In this document: in pieces, positions 20,643-30,671 of the stretch | Position numbering within the stretch: position 1 is the stretch's first letter | How the letters are laid out: each line of letters starts with the position of its first letter | Source: Chitinophaga sedimenti | GTDB lineage: Bacteria > Bacteroidota > Bacteroidia > Chitinophagales > Chitinophagaceae | Direction of reading: 5' to 3' | DNA length: 64,000 nt | Assembly: GCF_023156195.1 (NCBI RefSeq) | Contig: NZ_JAKUKA010000001.1 | Coordinates: forward strand, 1,054,001-1,118,000 | Program-made: the position numbers and the translations under genes | Notes under the pieces: model-generated | What the model saw: only the letters and a program-made list of their open reading frames with translations | The model's database searches: none | What the model was told of the DNA's origin: nothing

Positions 20643-21620
20643 TTATTGTTCCCTGCGGAGGGACAATGGATCACAACCGAAATATTTGATAAAGGCGCGT
20701 ATAAAACCCATGTAACTGCTGTATCCCACGCGGTGCGCCACCTCGGATTTACCGGCGGAGGTCTGCATCAGCAGGTCATATGCTTTGTACATCCGCATCT
20801 GGAGGAGATAATCGTCAAAACTAATATTATATAGCTGCTCAAACCCGCGTCCGATGGTCTCTATGCTCAACTGGGTTTTGGCGGCCATGTTCACAACGTT
20901 GATATCCGCATCCGGATGATTGCCAATGTACATGCGCAGGAGCGAGAGTCGGTCGCGTGTACGCTGGTCCAGCGGCAGCTCCGGCAGCGGCTCATTTTGC
21001 AGCTGTTTCAGGAATTGCAGGTACATGTCCAGGAAGTTGCGGCGGAAATAATAGTAGGCCGCGGAGTGTACATACTTGCAGGATATAATGCGGTTCAGTG
21101 TTTCTCGTCTTACTTCATCTATCTTATATGGACGACTGTTTACAATGCTGCTATGCTGGGCGAGCGGCAACCGGGCCAGTTGGCCAAATGCCGGGTGTTT
21201 GGACGCCAACTCCTTCACTTTCAGCGGGTCCACATTTACATGCATGCTCAGTGAACTGTCGATCGCAGGCCAGGCTGCGTGTACTTCCGGGAGTATATTA
21301 AAGAGATTACATTCATTATCACCGAGTATCATCGGGTTGCTTTCGCGCAGTTTCGCGGGAATATTACCGCCGAACCAATGGTGCAATGCCAGTACGTGAC
21401 TTGCGGAAAAAGGATTGATCGTGGCCAGTTCGCGCATGCTGATATAGTGCATCCAGAAGGAGAAGGGCCCTGCTTTAATATTCAACTCCAGCAAATCGCC
21501 CTGTTCGTCACCGGAAAAGTAGGTGCGGGCGTAGGGTATAAGATGTTTCACGAGGTACTGCGGTACCTGAGCGGCAGGTACGGTCAAATTATCAGCCCGT
21601 TCAATAAGTAAAACGTTCAT
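20643..21620 (-). CDS. AraC-family transcriptional regulator
   Basis: The 325-residue protein has a C-terminal AraC double helix-turn-helix: helix 1 near VVNMAAKTQLSIETIGRGFEQL, then YNISFDDYLLQMRMYKAYDLL, then SEVAHRVGYSSYMGFIRAFIKYFG. The N-terminal part (residues 1-200) is not a standard cupin sensor that I recognise; it contains LHHWFGGNIPAKL and is rich in aromatic residues. No adjacent metabolic gene gives away the target. It is transcribed away from the lipoprotein at 21899 with a 278-base divergent spacer, so it could regulate that gene. Confidence 0.8.
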   Translation of the reverse strand: MNVLLIERADNLTVPAAQVPQYLVKHLIPYARTYFSGDEQGDLLELNIKAGPFSFWMHYISMRELATINPFSASHVLALHHWFGGNIPAKLRESNPMILGDNECNLFNILPEVHAAWPAIDSSLSMHVNVDPLKVKELASKHPAFGQLARLPLAQHSSIVNSRPYKIDEVRRETLNRIISCKYVHSAAYYYFRRNFLDMYLQFLKQLQNEPLPELPLDQRTRDRLSLLRMYIGNHPDADINVVNMAAKTQLSIETIGRGFEQLYNISFDDYLLQMRMYKAYDLLMQTSAGKSEVAHRVGYSSYMGFIRAFIKYFGCDPLSLRREQ

Positions 21621-21898
21621 CGTTTACCATTTAAGAAGTAAGGATTTTTATACGTAGGCTAAATGGAGATCGGATAACTTTTCCCTATATTATTAACGAC
21701 AAATATGCATTCCCGGGGGTATACGTTTGGAAAAAATAAATGTTAAAATGAGCGCCCTTCAATCAATCCATGGTTATAACTCAATGTCAGTGGGTCTATT
21801 AAAGGTATTAAGTATTATTGTAAACTATGCATTTAATTTTAATATTATGTTTATTTGACACAATTACATAACTTGCGACATATCCCACACCTAAATAA

Positions 21899-22516
21899 AT
21901 GCAGATGTTCAGCAGAACTTACCCCGCCGCCCTGTTGTTGGCCGCGTTTTCTACCATTTTTGTTGCCTGTGGCAAAGAAGATAGCGTAACCCCCGGTGCT
22001 GCTTCCGGGAAGGAACTTAAAGGGTCGTACGACTTCGTAAACCTGACGGTAATCGTCACAACAAACACCACGCAAACACAGTTTGGTGAAACCGTACGGT
22101 CGACCGTAAAAACATATTATATCACTAAAGACAACAAAGGCATCGTGACATTCGACGGCGGTACGCTGAAGAACACGGGATTTGCTTATACGGTGGACAC
22201 GACTGTGTTGGCAACAAGTACGATTGATGGTGTTACCGAGGAATTCGAAATGCCTTTTACGTTTACGCTGCCGGAGACCAATAGTACATCGCCTTATAAA
22301 TTAAAGGGAGCGGATTCCCCGGTGTTCGCCGGCGGTTCGGTGCAGTCGCCGGTATTTGGTGGTGGCGAAACGCCCTCATTGCCGGGAGTTTCCCATTATA
22401 AGTGGAAAGGCGATACATTGGTGCTGACGCAGGGCATAAATTTGAGAGTGGGAACTGCTGGTGTGACCACTGTGCATACCGGTACGACGATTATGAAATT
22501 GAAAAAACGGAGTTGA
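21899..22516 (+). CDS. Lipoprotein of unknown function
   Basis: The 205-residue protein has a type II signal peptide with lipobox FVAC (Cys at about residue 24), then KEDS. It is Thr/Ser/Gly-rich with beta-strand character throughout and no acidic catalytic motif. A PSLPG-type loop near the end and a GSVQSPVFGGGE segment suggest an outer-membrane-anchored beta domain; the start could be either of two adjacent Met codons. I recognise no family. It ends about 120 bases before a tRNA-Pro gene. Confidence 0.7.
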   Translation: MQMFSRTYPAALLLAAFSTIFVACGKEDSVTPGAASGKELKGSYDFVNLTVIVTTNTTQTQFGETVRSTVKTYYITKDNKGIVTFDGGTLKNTGFAYTVDTTVLATSTIDGVTEEFEMPFTFTLPETNSTSPYKLKGADSPVFAGGSVQSPVFGGGETPSLPGVSHYKWKGDTLVLTQGINLRVGTAGVTTVHTGTTIMKLKKRS

Positions 22517-22592
22517 TTGTTGTTAGTTCCTCTTTTATGTCAATCAATTTTTTCAAATCCTGAAAAAGATTTTAAAAAATGAAAAAGATGGT

Positions 22593-22600
22593 TACCTTTG
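22593..22600 (+). promoter_or_regulatory. -7 box for tRNA-Pro(GGG)
   Basis: TACCTTTG fits the Bacteroidetes consensus and lies 38 bases before the mature tRNA start; the -33 region is A/T-rich. The same box precedes purK. Confidence 0.6.
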
Positions 22601-22637
22601 CATCCCGTCACGAAAACATTCGTGTAAACAAATTGTT

Positions 22638-22711
22638 CGGGACGTAGCGCAGCCCGGTAGCGCGCTTGCATGGGGTGCAAGAGGTCGCTAGTTCGAATCT
22701 AGTCGTCCCGA
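22638..22711 (+). tRNA. tRNA-Pro (anticodon GGG)
   Basis: The cloverleaf is complete: acceptor CGGGACG / CGTCCCG, a short D-stem GCGC / GCGC, anticodon stem CTTGC / GCAAG with loop ATGGGGT (GGG at 22672-22674), and T arm GCTAG / CTAGT around TTCGAAT. The discriminator base is A and CCA is not encoded. Its own promoter and terminator flank it. Confidence 0.93.
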
Positions 22712-22737
22712 CGAACAAAGAGATGTAACAGTCTCAA

Positions 22738-22772
22738 AGCCCGCAAAACTCAAGTTTTGCGGGCTTTTTTGT
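22738..22772 (+). terminator. Terminator of tRNA-Pro(GGG)
   Basis: A 12-bp stem GCCCGCAAAACT / AGTTTTGCGGGC is followed by T6. Strong Rho-independent terminator. Confidence 0.9.
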
Positions 22773-22831
22773 TAGAAGCCAGCCAATTGGTATCAAAATG
22801 TCAATTGAACGGTTATTCCAATCCTACTTTT

Positions 22832-23428
22832 TCATCTCACCCCAATCACCTGACCCGTCCCCGCACCAAATACACTTTTACGAAAGCCTTGCTCAAGGTG
22901 TTCCATACTTACTGGTACATCGCCGGGAAAATAGGGGAAGTATTGCGGCGAGGCTTCAATAACGCCCGGACTTACCGCATTAATTCGTATACCATTGTCC
23001 AGTTCAATAGCAGCTGCCCTGACAAAACCTTCTACCGCTCCGTTTGCAGCAGAGGCGTTGGCAAAATGTAGTTGTGGTTCGTTGGTTAAGGCGCCGGTTA
23101 TCAACGTAAATGATCCTTTGGGATTAATATAATGTTGGCCAATTAACACAAGGTTGATCTGGCCCATCATTTTGCCTTCTATTCCTTTCCTGAACTCTTT
23201 GTCCGTTAGGGTTTTCCACGGACCAACATACGTGGGGCCCGCGGTGCATATGAGTGCGTCGAAAGCGCCGGCTTGTTCGTACATGTTCTTGATAGATGAG
23301 GTGGAGGTAATGTCTGCACGGATGTCGCCGCTGTTAGCGCTTACCTGTACTATTTCATGGTCTTTACTGAAGGCGTTGGTTAGATGTTTGCCCATGGTGC
23401 CTGATGCTCCTACGATGATTATTTTCAT
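22832..23428 (-). CDS. Short-chain dehydrogenase/reductase-like protein
   Basis: The 198-residue protein has the Rossmann glycine motif GASGTMGKHL, the CTAGP segment and an RINAVSPGV-type loop typical of SDRs. The catalytic YxxxK is not evident: the corresponding stretch reads NASAANGAVEGF, so the Tyr and Lys are replaced. It therefore belongs to the short, divergent SDRs that may bind NAD(P) without classical catalysis. It lies in a minus-strand set between two tRNA-Pro sequences, with an AraC regulator further upstream. The frame is intact. Confidence 0.8.
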   Translation of the reverse strand: MKIIIVGASGTMGKHLTNAFSKDHEIVQVSANSGDIRADITSTSSIKNMYEQAGAFDALICTAGPTYVGPWKTLTDKEFRKGIEGKMMGQINLVLIGQHYINPKGSFTLITGALTNEPQLHFANASAANGAVEGFVRAAAIELDNGIRINAVSPGVIEASPQYFPYFPGDVPVSMEHLEQGFRKSVFGAGTGQVIGVR

Positions 23429-23439
23429 GTTGACGTATT

Positions 23440-23661
23440 TTAAGATTTGTTGTTAGCGGTGAGGTGACGAATAATGATGCGCACTAATGGCATGCCTATA
23501 AATACCATCCAGGGCACGAGAAAAATAGTGAGCAGGAAGGTGCGCCGGTATAAAGGCAAAGTAGCCAGATGATCCCCAAACAGATATAGAAAAAGGGTGA
23601 TAGAGGGGTAGATAACGACCCATGTTTTCAATGTGGTAATAAATTTATCCCTTGTACTCAT
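23440..23661 (-). CDS. Small two-helix membrane protein
   Basis: The start MSTRDKFITTLK is chosen over an upstream Met because the basic N-terminus precedes the first helix properly. Two hydrophobic segments (VVIYPSITLFLYLFG and FLLTIFLVPWMVFIGMPLV) make a hairpin of about 73 residues. Size and helix pattern recall DUF2798-type proteins, but I do not claim the family. It ends 11 bases before the SDR gene and is probably co-transcribed with it. Confidence 0.6.
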   Translation of the reverse strand: MSTRDKFITTLKTWVVIYPSITLFLYLFGDHLATLPLYRRTFLLTIFLVPWMVFIGMPLVRIIIRHLTANNKS

Positions 23662-23728
23662 AATTTTTATACAAAGGTATCGCCGGTGCACGGCTCAGTG
23701 GTAGGACAAAAATGCAGTTGTACAGGAC

Positions 23729-24577
23729 TTATCTTGAATTGTTTCGGAAAGCTTCGGGTGTTTGGCCGGTACGTTTTTTAAAGAACCGGGTGAAGTAAGA
23801 AACGTCTTCGTAGCCCAGGTGCCAGGCTATTTGGTTTATTTGTTCCGTAGTAGCTAAGAGATGACGTTTGGCTTCCAGTATAATATAATCGTTTATTACT
23901 TCCGAAGCGGTTTTGTCCAGCGTGGCTTTGGTGATAACGTTAAGTTGATATGGGGTGAGGTGAAGTTGGTTGGCGTAATAACCACCTGCTTGTGCTCAAT
24001 TACGTGGTTGGTAATCAGTTCGGTGAATATTTCCAGGCGTTCCGGAGTTGGTCGTTGCCGCTACCGGCAGACTGTTTAGGATTCCGGCTTTGCCGCAAAA
24101 GTTCAATGAAAAAGATGTGGAGATGTGATTGAATGACGTGTTCAAATTGTTCCTGTTTGTTATTGTATTCATCCAACATACTTTGCAGTATCACGGATAG
24201 CTTATTGAAGCTTTCTGTTTTAACGGGACAGTAATGTTTATTACTTACGCTTCGAAATACCTCGCTGGCAGCAGTATTGGGAGGAGTGTAGAAATCGGGA
24301 CTGAATTTGAGCAGGTAGCCGGTGCTGCCTGATCGCAGGGTGAGTTGGTGTACTTGTCCCGGCCGCATAAAAATACAGAAGTGTCGCTAACAGGGTAAGG
24401 AGTGAAGTCTATTTGATGTTCGCCTGTTCCTTTTTTCAGTACCAGGATAAAGAAGAAGCTGTGACGGTGCAGTGGTTGTATCATATCTTTTTCACCTAAC
24501 AGCGCTTCTATCTGCTGTATGCTGAAGTTGCCACGTAAAGCTGGTTCAACTATATGTCTGATCGGGACTTTCTTCAC
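23729..24577 (-). CDS. AraC-family transcriptional regulator (frameshifts)
   Basis: An N-terminal cupin-type sensor half (HRHSFFFILVLKKGTGEHQIDF) is joined after shifts near 24385 and near 24030-23960 to a C-terminal AraC DNA-binding domain. The last helix-turn-helix reads INQIAWHLGYEDVSYFTRFFKKRTGQTPEAF, the classic signature. About 283 residues in total, a normal length. It is upstream of and in line with the small membrane and SDR genes, so it may regulate them. The stop is at 23729-23731. Confidence 0.85.
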
Positions 24578-24612
24578 GTATACTACGTTATTCCGGGTGT
24601 AAGATAATCATA

Positions 24613-24664
24613 TCGGGGCGGTTTCGGGTACTTCGTGGCCCAGGTTCGAATCCAGTCATCCCGA
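24613..24664 (+). pseudogene. Decayed tRNA-Pro(CGG)
   Basis: The 3' end TTCGAATCCAGTCATCCCGA and a CGG anticodon loop (TTCGGGT, 24623-24629) match a Pro tRNA, but the D arm and the 5' acceptor strand are reduced to about 10 bases. The T-stem no longer pairs well. About 24 bases are missing. It retains a terminator downstream, so it was once a real gene. A local assembly deletion is the alternative. Confidence 0.6.
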
Positions 24665-24673
24665 CAACAAACC

Positions 24674-24708
24674 CAAACGCCCGCCAGATCCAAATCTGAC
24701 GGGCGTTT
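24674..24708. terminator. Terminator after the decayed tRNA-Pro and the sialidase-like gene
   Basis: ACGCCCGCCAGAT / ATCTGACGGGCGT makes a long stem with one mismatch and is followed by TTTT on the plus strand; the minus-strand gene at 24727 converges on it. Confidence 0.75.
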
Positions 24709-24726
24709 TCAATACACTACCACCAT

Positions 24727-26510
24727 CTACAGCCCCGACACCTCGATCCACTTCGCCGTATTCGTCGACGTCGTACTAAATATCGCATCCTCCCCACTCA
24801 CCGTATCCGTAATAGAGAAGTTAACAAGTATCTTCCCCGATACAATCGTAAGTTTAGAACGGGCGATGGCCATCTCCACTACATAACCAGTATCTGTATC
24901 GCTATCCTGCGCAATGGTGCCCTGGTACGTAGCCCTAATGTTAGCCTGCGGATTTCCCGCAACCCAGCCACCATTATATCCATTGGTAGATACCAGTCCG
25001 CTGTGAGAAACAACGAAACGTCTTGCGCCATTGGTTAGTTGGTTGTTCGTGGTAACAGGGGCAATCAGTAGGGTGGCAATGTCTCCTGACGCAATTTTTT
25101 CATCCAATACCTCGATCAGGAAATACACGCTGTCGTTATTGGCAGCAGCCCTGAGCGTAGCCTGCGCCTGGGATTTTTCACCCACGAAAAGCGCCTCATT
25201 GGTGTTAGTCCATTCTGAACTGTTCCCGTTTACTTGTATGGTCTGTGCTTTTGCCGGATGCGGTGGTTCAATATAAATTTCGCAAGTTTTATCACACTGC
25301 TGCCAGGGTTCGGAAACACGCCAATCAGCTGATGACTGTTCTCCAGTTCCAGTGAGCCCCAGTATCCGCCGGTGAAAGGGGTGTAATCATCGCCGAAGTT
25401 ATGAGCAGCGGTATCGCCCATTTTCAGGTGAAATCCATTCGAGCGGTTGTAGGAAACCACTGTTTCTCCCGAAGGGAATTGCCTGATATAGGGCGCGCTA
25501 CCAGGGAAAGCCATGTCGTGGCGGTCGGCCGGACCTTCCTGGTTTACGTTCAGGTGGGTCCATTCGCCATCTGTTCCGGAGTAAGCAAAGGATATGTAAT
25601 AACTATTGCCCGTGTTGGCTTCCATCGCGGCAGCCAGCTCGTTCCTGTTGTTAAGTTTTATCACCGAAGGCATCTGGTTATTGAAAAAGTGTTGCCATTG
25701 TACGTGTACTGGGTGCGCAACACGTAATAAGGGGCAGCGCCGAAGCTGGGCGTCCAGGTAACGCCGTTATCGTTGGATACGACCATATCGGTGCCGGTAT
25801 CTGTTCCTATGACGGCTGTGCGGGCTGCATCCGTGAAATAGCATTGGATTTCACCGGAAGGTAACTGCAGCAGGTACGGTTCCCAGTTCACGCCCTGGTA
25901 AATCTGGGCCGCAGTGCTCCATGTAACGCCGTTGTCGGTGCTGCGACGTATAGCGAGACCGGCATCGAGCGGCTTTTGCCGGTAGCCGGAATTGGCCCGG
26001 TAGGAGGCTACTGCCAGAATGTCTCCGTTGGCAAGCACCAGTGCATCACCGTTTGAAAACCGCCGCTCATTGGCCAGTCCGTCCTGGTCGGTAATAGCAT
26101 AACTTTTAAAAAGCTCGTTTTGATACGTCCATGTTTTTGCATCGGGACTGGTGGCATAACGTACGCTGCCGCCTATCTGGTTGTTATGATACAGCATCAT
26201 GTAACTGCCGTTAGCCAGTTTCTTTACGCGGGGATAGTTGGGAGCCGTAACACCAAGTGAAGTCTGGCCGATGGATACATAGGTCCTGAAGTTCATTTTG
26301 AGGGACGACCGCGCAGTAGACGTGGCATGGGAGTTAATGGGGGATACACCCTGGTTAAGGTCCTGGATGGGGGTGATGGCCAGCGTGCGGAGCGATAGTT
26401 TTTCATCGTTGCCGGTACTTTCGGGGAAGTACCTTTTTACAGGCTCCAAACAGGAAAGCTGCCGTTGCCAGCATAACAAAGGTGCTCATTGCATCATTTT
26501 TTAGCTTCAT
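24727..26510 (-). CDS. Sialidase/BNR-repeat lipoprotein with C-terminal CBM9-like domain (frameshifted)
   Basis: The start at 26510 gives a signal peptide ending in lipobox LFGAC; one shift near 26440 then leads into the long frame. The central half has BNR/Asp-box-like motifs (SPDAKTWTYQ, STDNGVTWSTA, SNDNGVTWTPSF), the marks of a six-bladed sialidase-like propeller. After shifts near 25690 and 25265 a C-terminal beta domain follows (EWTNTNEALF, FLIEVLDEKI, ISTDTVSG-like), resembling CBM9/DOMON. About 590 residues. Likely a surface-exposed glycan-binding or glycan-cleaving protein; I cannot verify the catalytic Asp/Glu/Tyr triad. Confidence 0.75.
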
Positions 26511-26781
26511 TTTTTTTTCTTTTTGATGTTATAGATGTCGCACCTGTAACTGGTTTTAACAGGCACGGGATTTCCAGGTGTAAACACGTCAGTCATCCCC
26601 GTTTCAAGGACGCATCGCATAAAAAATAAAGAGAATTGAGGGCGGGTTACGCGGATGTCAATTCGGAGAAATAAAATGTGAGGTACAAATTGGTTAACAC
26701 AGTTCTCTTCACAACGTGGTGATTCAAACTACAAAGAAATACAGGAATGAAAAAATTGGATGTTAGGGGAATTCTGCTATT

Positions 26782-29377
26782 TTATAATGTAAATGCGTAT
26801 TTCAGCAGGAGGGTTCTCACCCGCAGCGGCAACTGGAATGTAGACAATTGATTCGGGGTAAGGTTGATCTGTTTATAAACGCCCTGGTCCAGCAGGTTGA
26901 TGCCCACCAACTCAAAATAGCTCTTCCATTTTGCAGGCGTGTACCTGATATTAAAATCCAGGAAACCATTGATGATGGCAGGTTGCGTGGATTGCCGGTA
27001 CGCCGTGTAATTATAAGTGATGCCGTACAACACTTTTTCGGTCAGGTTATGCTGCCATTCGCCCTTGGCTTTTAGGAATCGGGTAGTGTTGGAAACCGCT
27101 GTTTGTTCATTGATGAATTGTCCCGCTTCACCGGTCACGGAGAACGTGCCGTCAGCAAACAGTTTTTTCCTGGCGGTAACGGCCACGCTCATGCTATAGG
27201 AGCGGAACGGCGATATTTGTTCATTGTAGTAGATAAAGCCTTTCTGCAAACTCAGGTTGCCAAGCGCGGAAACATTGGTAGCGAGGGAAAAAGGTATTTG
27301 GAGACATTCCCCGTTAACGCATACTTCTCCGCATCGTTTTTGAAATCAATGGCGACAGATTTCGTCAGACCGCTATCAATAGTGTACGCTGTAATGAAGT
27401 TCTGCCTGGTTTTATCGTAAGTGAAATTCAATCCGTAGAAAAGCATTTTAATAGGCTTCCTGTACGAATACCGCGCACTGAACGACGTTACATCTGTTTT
27501 GGGCAGCGGTGTATTATTATAATTATACTGCCGGTAGTTCACGAGAATAGTTCCCGGGTAAATATCATTCACCTGTCCAAATTCCGTCCTTTGCGCATAC
27601 CGGATCGTCGCTTCGCCGTATTTGCCAATGTGGTTCCGGACCTCAGCTACGGGATTAAGCAGGAACGATTTATGCGCTTCTCCTTTATATTGAATAACGT
27701 TGTGGGTAGGATTAGCCTCCGGGCTAACCGAGCCTTTCTTCAGCAGGTAAATGGCCGATACTTTACCATACAACTGGAGGTTCGTAAATGTAATATCGTT
27801 CGAGAACCGGCTGCCCGCGTGCTTCAGTACATGGTTGCTGTCGGTCTGGTACAGGTCCGTCTTAAGATGATTTTGTTCGTAAGACATGCCCAGCGCACCG
27901 GAAAGGATAAGTTGATCGATCCGGGTTTTATAAGTAGCGGATTGATTGATGAAAATGCTTTTCGTCTGCACCTGCTGGTCAAGCAGATCTTTGCCCGGAA
28001 CAACTGCCAGCTGCTCGCTCAGCTTGTTGTATTGCAGCACCGAGTTGTATTGAAACATATTATTCGTTCCTACCGCCTTTACCAGGTTGGTTTCATTGCT
28101 CAGCGAAGTGTAATCTGTGGGCTGCTGTTGCCTGAACCCCGATCCGTTCTGTACCATGTTACCCTGCCTGTCCCATTTCGGTATATCTAACCTGGTGGCC
28201 GACATCAGGTACATCGACTGGCTGTTTTTCTCTACCTGTGATTGAACCTGCCATTGGTTAAGATGAAAAACGTTTCGTTGTATTTCATCATAACTGATGG
28301 TGTCTGCATTGGGAAGAAAGTAGGAGTACAGGTTGTTGTGCCGGTACTTTCGCTTCAGTTGAAGCGTGGCCACATTCAGGCGTAACGACCAGTCATCATT
28401 GAATTTGAATAAAGTATTAACGTTCGCCGCGTTATCGTTATTCATTAAATAGTATTTCTCCGCAACGCCGGGCTGTGTTTCATTTTCCATGGAAAGGTAG
28501 GGGCGGGGCGTCATTAAATTGGGCTCGTTGCCGTTCGAGGATACGCCGATATCCGCATGCTCTTTTTCCAGGTTCTCGCCGATGTTATTTACTTTAAGGT
28601 TGTTGATGCTTTTTATCTGCTTTTGAAAGATAAGGTTGTTCAATTGTGCGGTATAAGCGTTGTTGCCCAGGCCCACATCGCCGGTGTTGATCGTCATCGT
28701 GCGGGCGCTGTCGGTAAGTTTAAGGTTTAACGATACATTGTTGGATACTACGTACCCGTTAAGCGCTTTTATGGGTTGGTCGCGCTCAATCACCTGTACC
28801 TGCTCAACAGCGCCAACGGGCACGTTGTTGGTGGCGAGCCGGTATTTGCCGCCTAACAGATTATCGCCATCAATATAAATATTATTGATGCGCTTGCCAT
28901 TATAACTGATCGCCCCCTTGTCATCCACCTGTATGCCGGGCAACCTGCCGATCAGATCGGCAATAACACGGTCGTTTTTATCGGCAAATGCCTTCACATT
29001 ATACTTCAGCGTATCGCTATCGAGCGATATTTTATTATTTGATTTGATGACTACTTCCTGTAGTTGTTGCGCCGCATTTTTCAGTGTAATAACATAGGGG
29101 CCGGAAGATAGCGGCAACATAACAGGCTGGTAGCCCAGCGCCGTTACCTTAATGGCCGGTGTTCATTACCGCCGCTATACGTACAGTTGAAAACGCCCTT
29201 TTGATCGGTTCTTTCAAAAGTAATACCTGCTCCATCCTTATCGATGATCGTTACCGATGCGCCATTAACAGGCCGCCCCACACTGTCTTTCACAACGCCC
29301 GAAAGGGTATTTTGTGCGAATAGCAGGGTGGGGAAGCACAACAGGCAGATAAATACAAGCAGGCGTATGATAGACAA
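26782..29377 (-). CDS. TonB-dependent-receptor-like outer membrane protein with CarboxypepD_reg domain (frameshifted)
   Basis: A signal peptide is followed by the NTLSGVVKDSVGRPVNGASVTI segment typical of the carboxypeptidase-regulatory-like domain. A plug-like region (LIGRLPGIQVDDKGAISYNGKRI) and a long beta-barrel region follow, ending in an aromatic-rich C-terminal strand (LLLKYAFTL). Shifts near 29160 and near 27290 split the gene; about 865 residues after repair. It starts 6 bases after the GLPGLI gene. Such pairs are common in Bacteroidetes, where the receptor-like protein sits with a GLPGLI partner. The ligand is unknown. Confidence 0.85.
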
Positions 29378-29383
29378 AATGTA

Positions 29384-30213
29384 TTAGTTCGTTAATTCCA
29401 GCGGATAATTGACACCGGGTTTTTTACGGGCTTTCGCTTGTGTATCGCCTTTCACATCCACCTTGTCGATGGTCACGTCGCCGCCGTTAGCTCCGTCGGC
29501 ATTCAGGCTTTCGCGGTATGCTTTTTCCATGCGGTCATATTCTTTATGGGTGGTAACAGTGGCGTCGGTGGGCAATTCCAGGGAAATATCGCCGGGCAGC
29601 GATGCGCCTAACGTTATTTTGGTACAGGTGATTTTGATTCGCTGGCTCGCATCAGAGGCTTCCATAATTAAACCAGGCAGGCCCTGTAATTTCCAGGGAC
29701 CAAAGCTCACCGGAATATCGGTGGTGAACCATGCGGTGTATTGTCTGCCTTTGCAGCTGCCGGTAGCTTTCTGGCACGTATAACCCAGTATTGTTTTGGT
29801 TTCTTTTTCTATCTTCCAGTCGGTCTTTTCCGGGCTTCCGTAATCAAATAATCATTATCACTGAAAGGCTTGCTTATATACAATGATTTATCGGCTGCCG
29901 AGGTGTATATCTTTTCCGCGGTCGAAGGAACGAGCAATCCCATGGTGATATTATTGCTGCCGGCTTTTGTAGCGGCTTCGATCTGCGCTTTGTGAGCAGC
30001 ATCCTGCAGCTGTTTGGTGTAGCTGGTGTACACGCTCTTCCGGTCATTAAAAGCCATCTGGAAATCTTCCTCCCAAACCCGCCATGCATTGGTGGTGTCG
30101 CGGATGTGCGACAAATGATAAATAGCAACACCCGAAATTTCATTCCTGCTGATAAATGAACAAAGGGAGCAGAGCAATAATGCAGGGGCGAGTAATTTTA
30201 TATAGCGCAGCAT
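29384..30213 (-). CDS. GLPGLI family exported protein (one frameshift)
   Basis: The diagnostic GLPGLI hexapeptide is present (WKLQGLPGLIMEASD). The N-terminus is a signal peptide (MLRYIKLLAPALLLCSLCS). A shift near 29830 breaks the protein in its middle, after KRP; on the other side DWKIEKETKTILGY resumes. About 275 residues, the normal size. The function of GLPGLI proteins is not known; they are secreted and typically next to TonB-dependent receptors, as here. It probably shares the transcript from the promoter at 31060-31090. Confidence 0.9.
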
Positions 30214-30238
30214 AATGTCGTTATTGTTGATGTAAAGA

Positions 30239-30261
30239 ACCCCGGAACAATGTCCCGGGGT
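30239..30261 (-). terminator. Hairpin between small secreted gene and GLPGLI gene
   Basis: ACCCCGG / CCGGGGT forms a 7-bp stem with a 9-base loop on the minus strand, then TTCTTT. It may attenuate read-through from the two secreted-protein genes into the GLPGLI gene. Confidence 0.55.
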
Positions 30262-30307
30262 ATATAAACAGAGAAAAACCATTTTCGTGATATAGGCCAT
30301 CAATTAA

Positions 30308-30619
30308 TTAGAAGCAACCGCCACCCGCGTTTGCATAGCCACAAGCGTAGTTGTACGCGGTAGTAGCCATGGATGCAGTTGATACGGAGTTGCCGGCAGA
30401 TACATACACAGTAAGCGTGCCGCCACAGTTGTCATGGAATGTAAAGGCGATCTGGCGACGGAAAGCGCTTTCATCTCCTTTCATTTCAATTACTTTTACC
30501 GTGTTTTTGGTGTCGGCCGATACCTTCGTTGCTGCTGCTTTTTTCGCAGTAGCAGGGGTATTAGCGTAGGCGCCGATAGCCATGAATGAGCATAACAATG
30601 CAATAGACAGACGTTTCAT
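30308..30619 (-). CDS. Small secreted protein with C-terminal GCF
   Basis: The protein has 103 residues with a signal peptide ending at IGAYA. The mature part shares a pattern with the gene at 30672: Arg-Arg, then an alternating hydrophobic strand with D/N-x-C-G (FHDNCGG), then TVYVSAG, TAYNYA and a terminal G-C-F. Two or more conserved Cys suggest a disulfide or a modification site. I recognise no known family. It lies directly upstream of the GLPGLI and TonB-receptor genes on the same strand, which suggests that it is handled by or delivered with them. Confidence 0.6.
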   Translation of the reverse strand: MKRLSIALLCSFMAIGAYANTPATAKKAAATKVSADTKNTVKVIEMKGDESAFRRQIAFTFHDNCGGTLTVYVSAGNSVSTASMATTAYNYACGYANAGGGCF

Positions 30620-30671
30620 CTTTCTTTTCTTTGTTTGATAAAATAAAGGTGGAAATTGGCGGGTTTACTTA

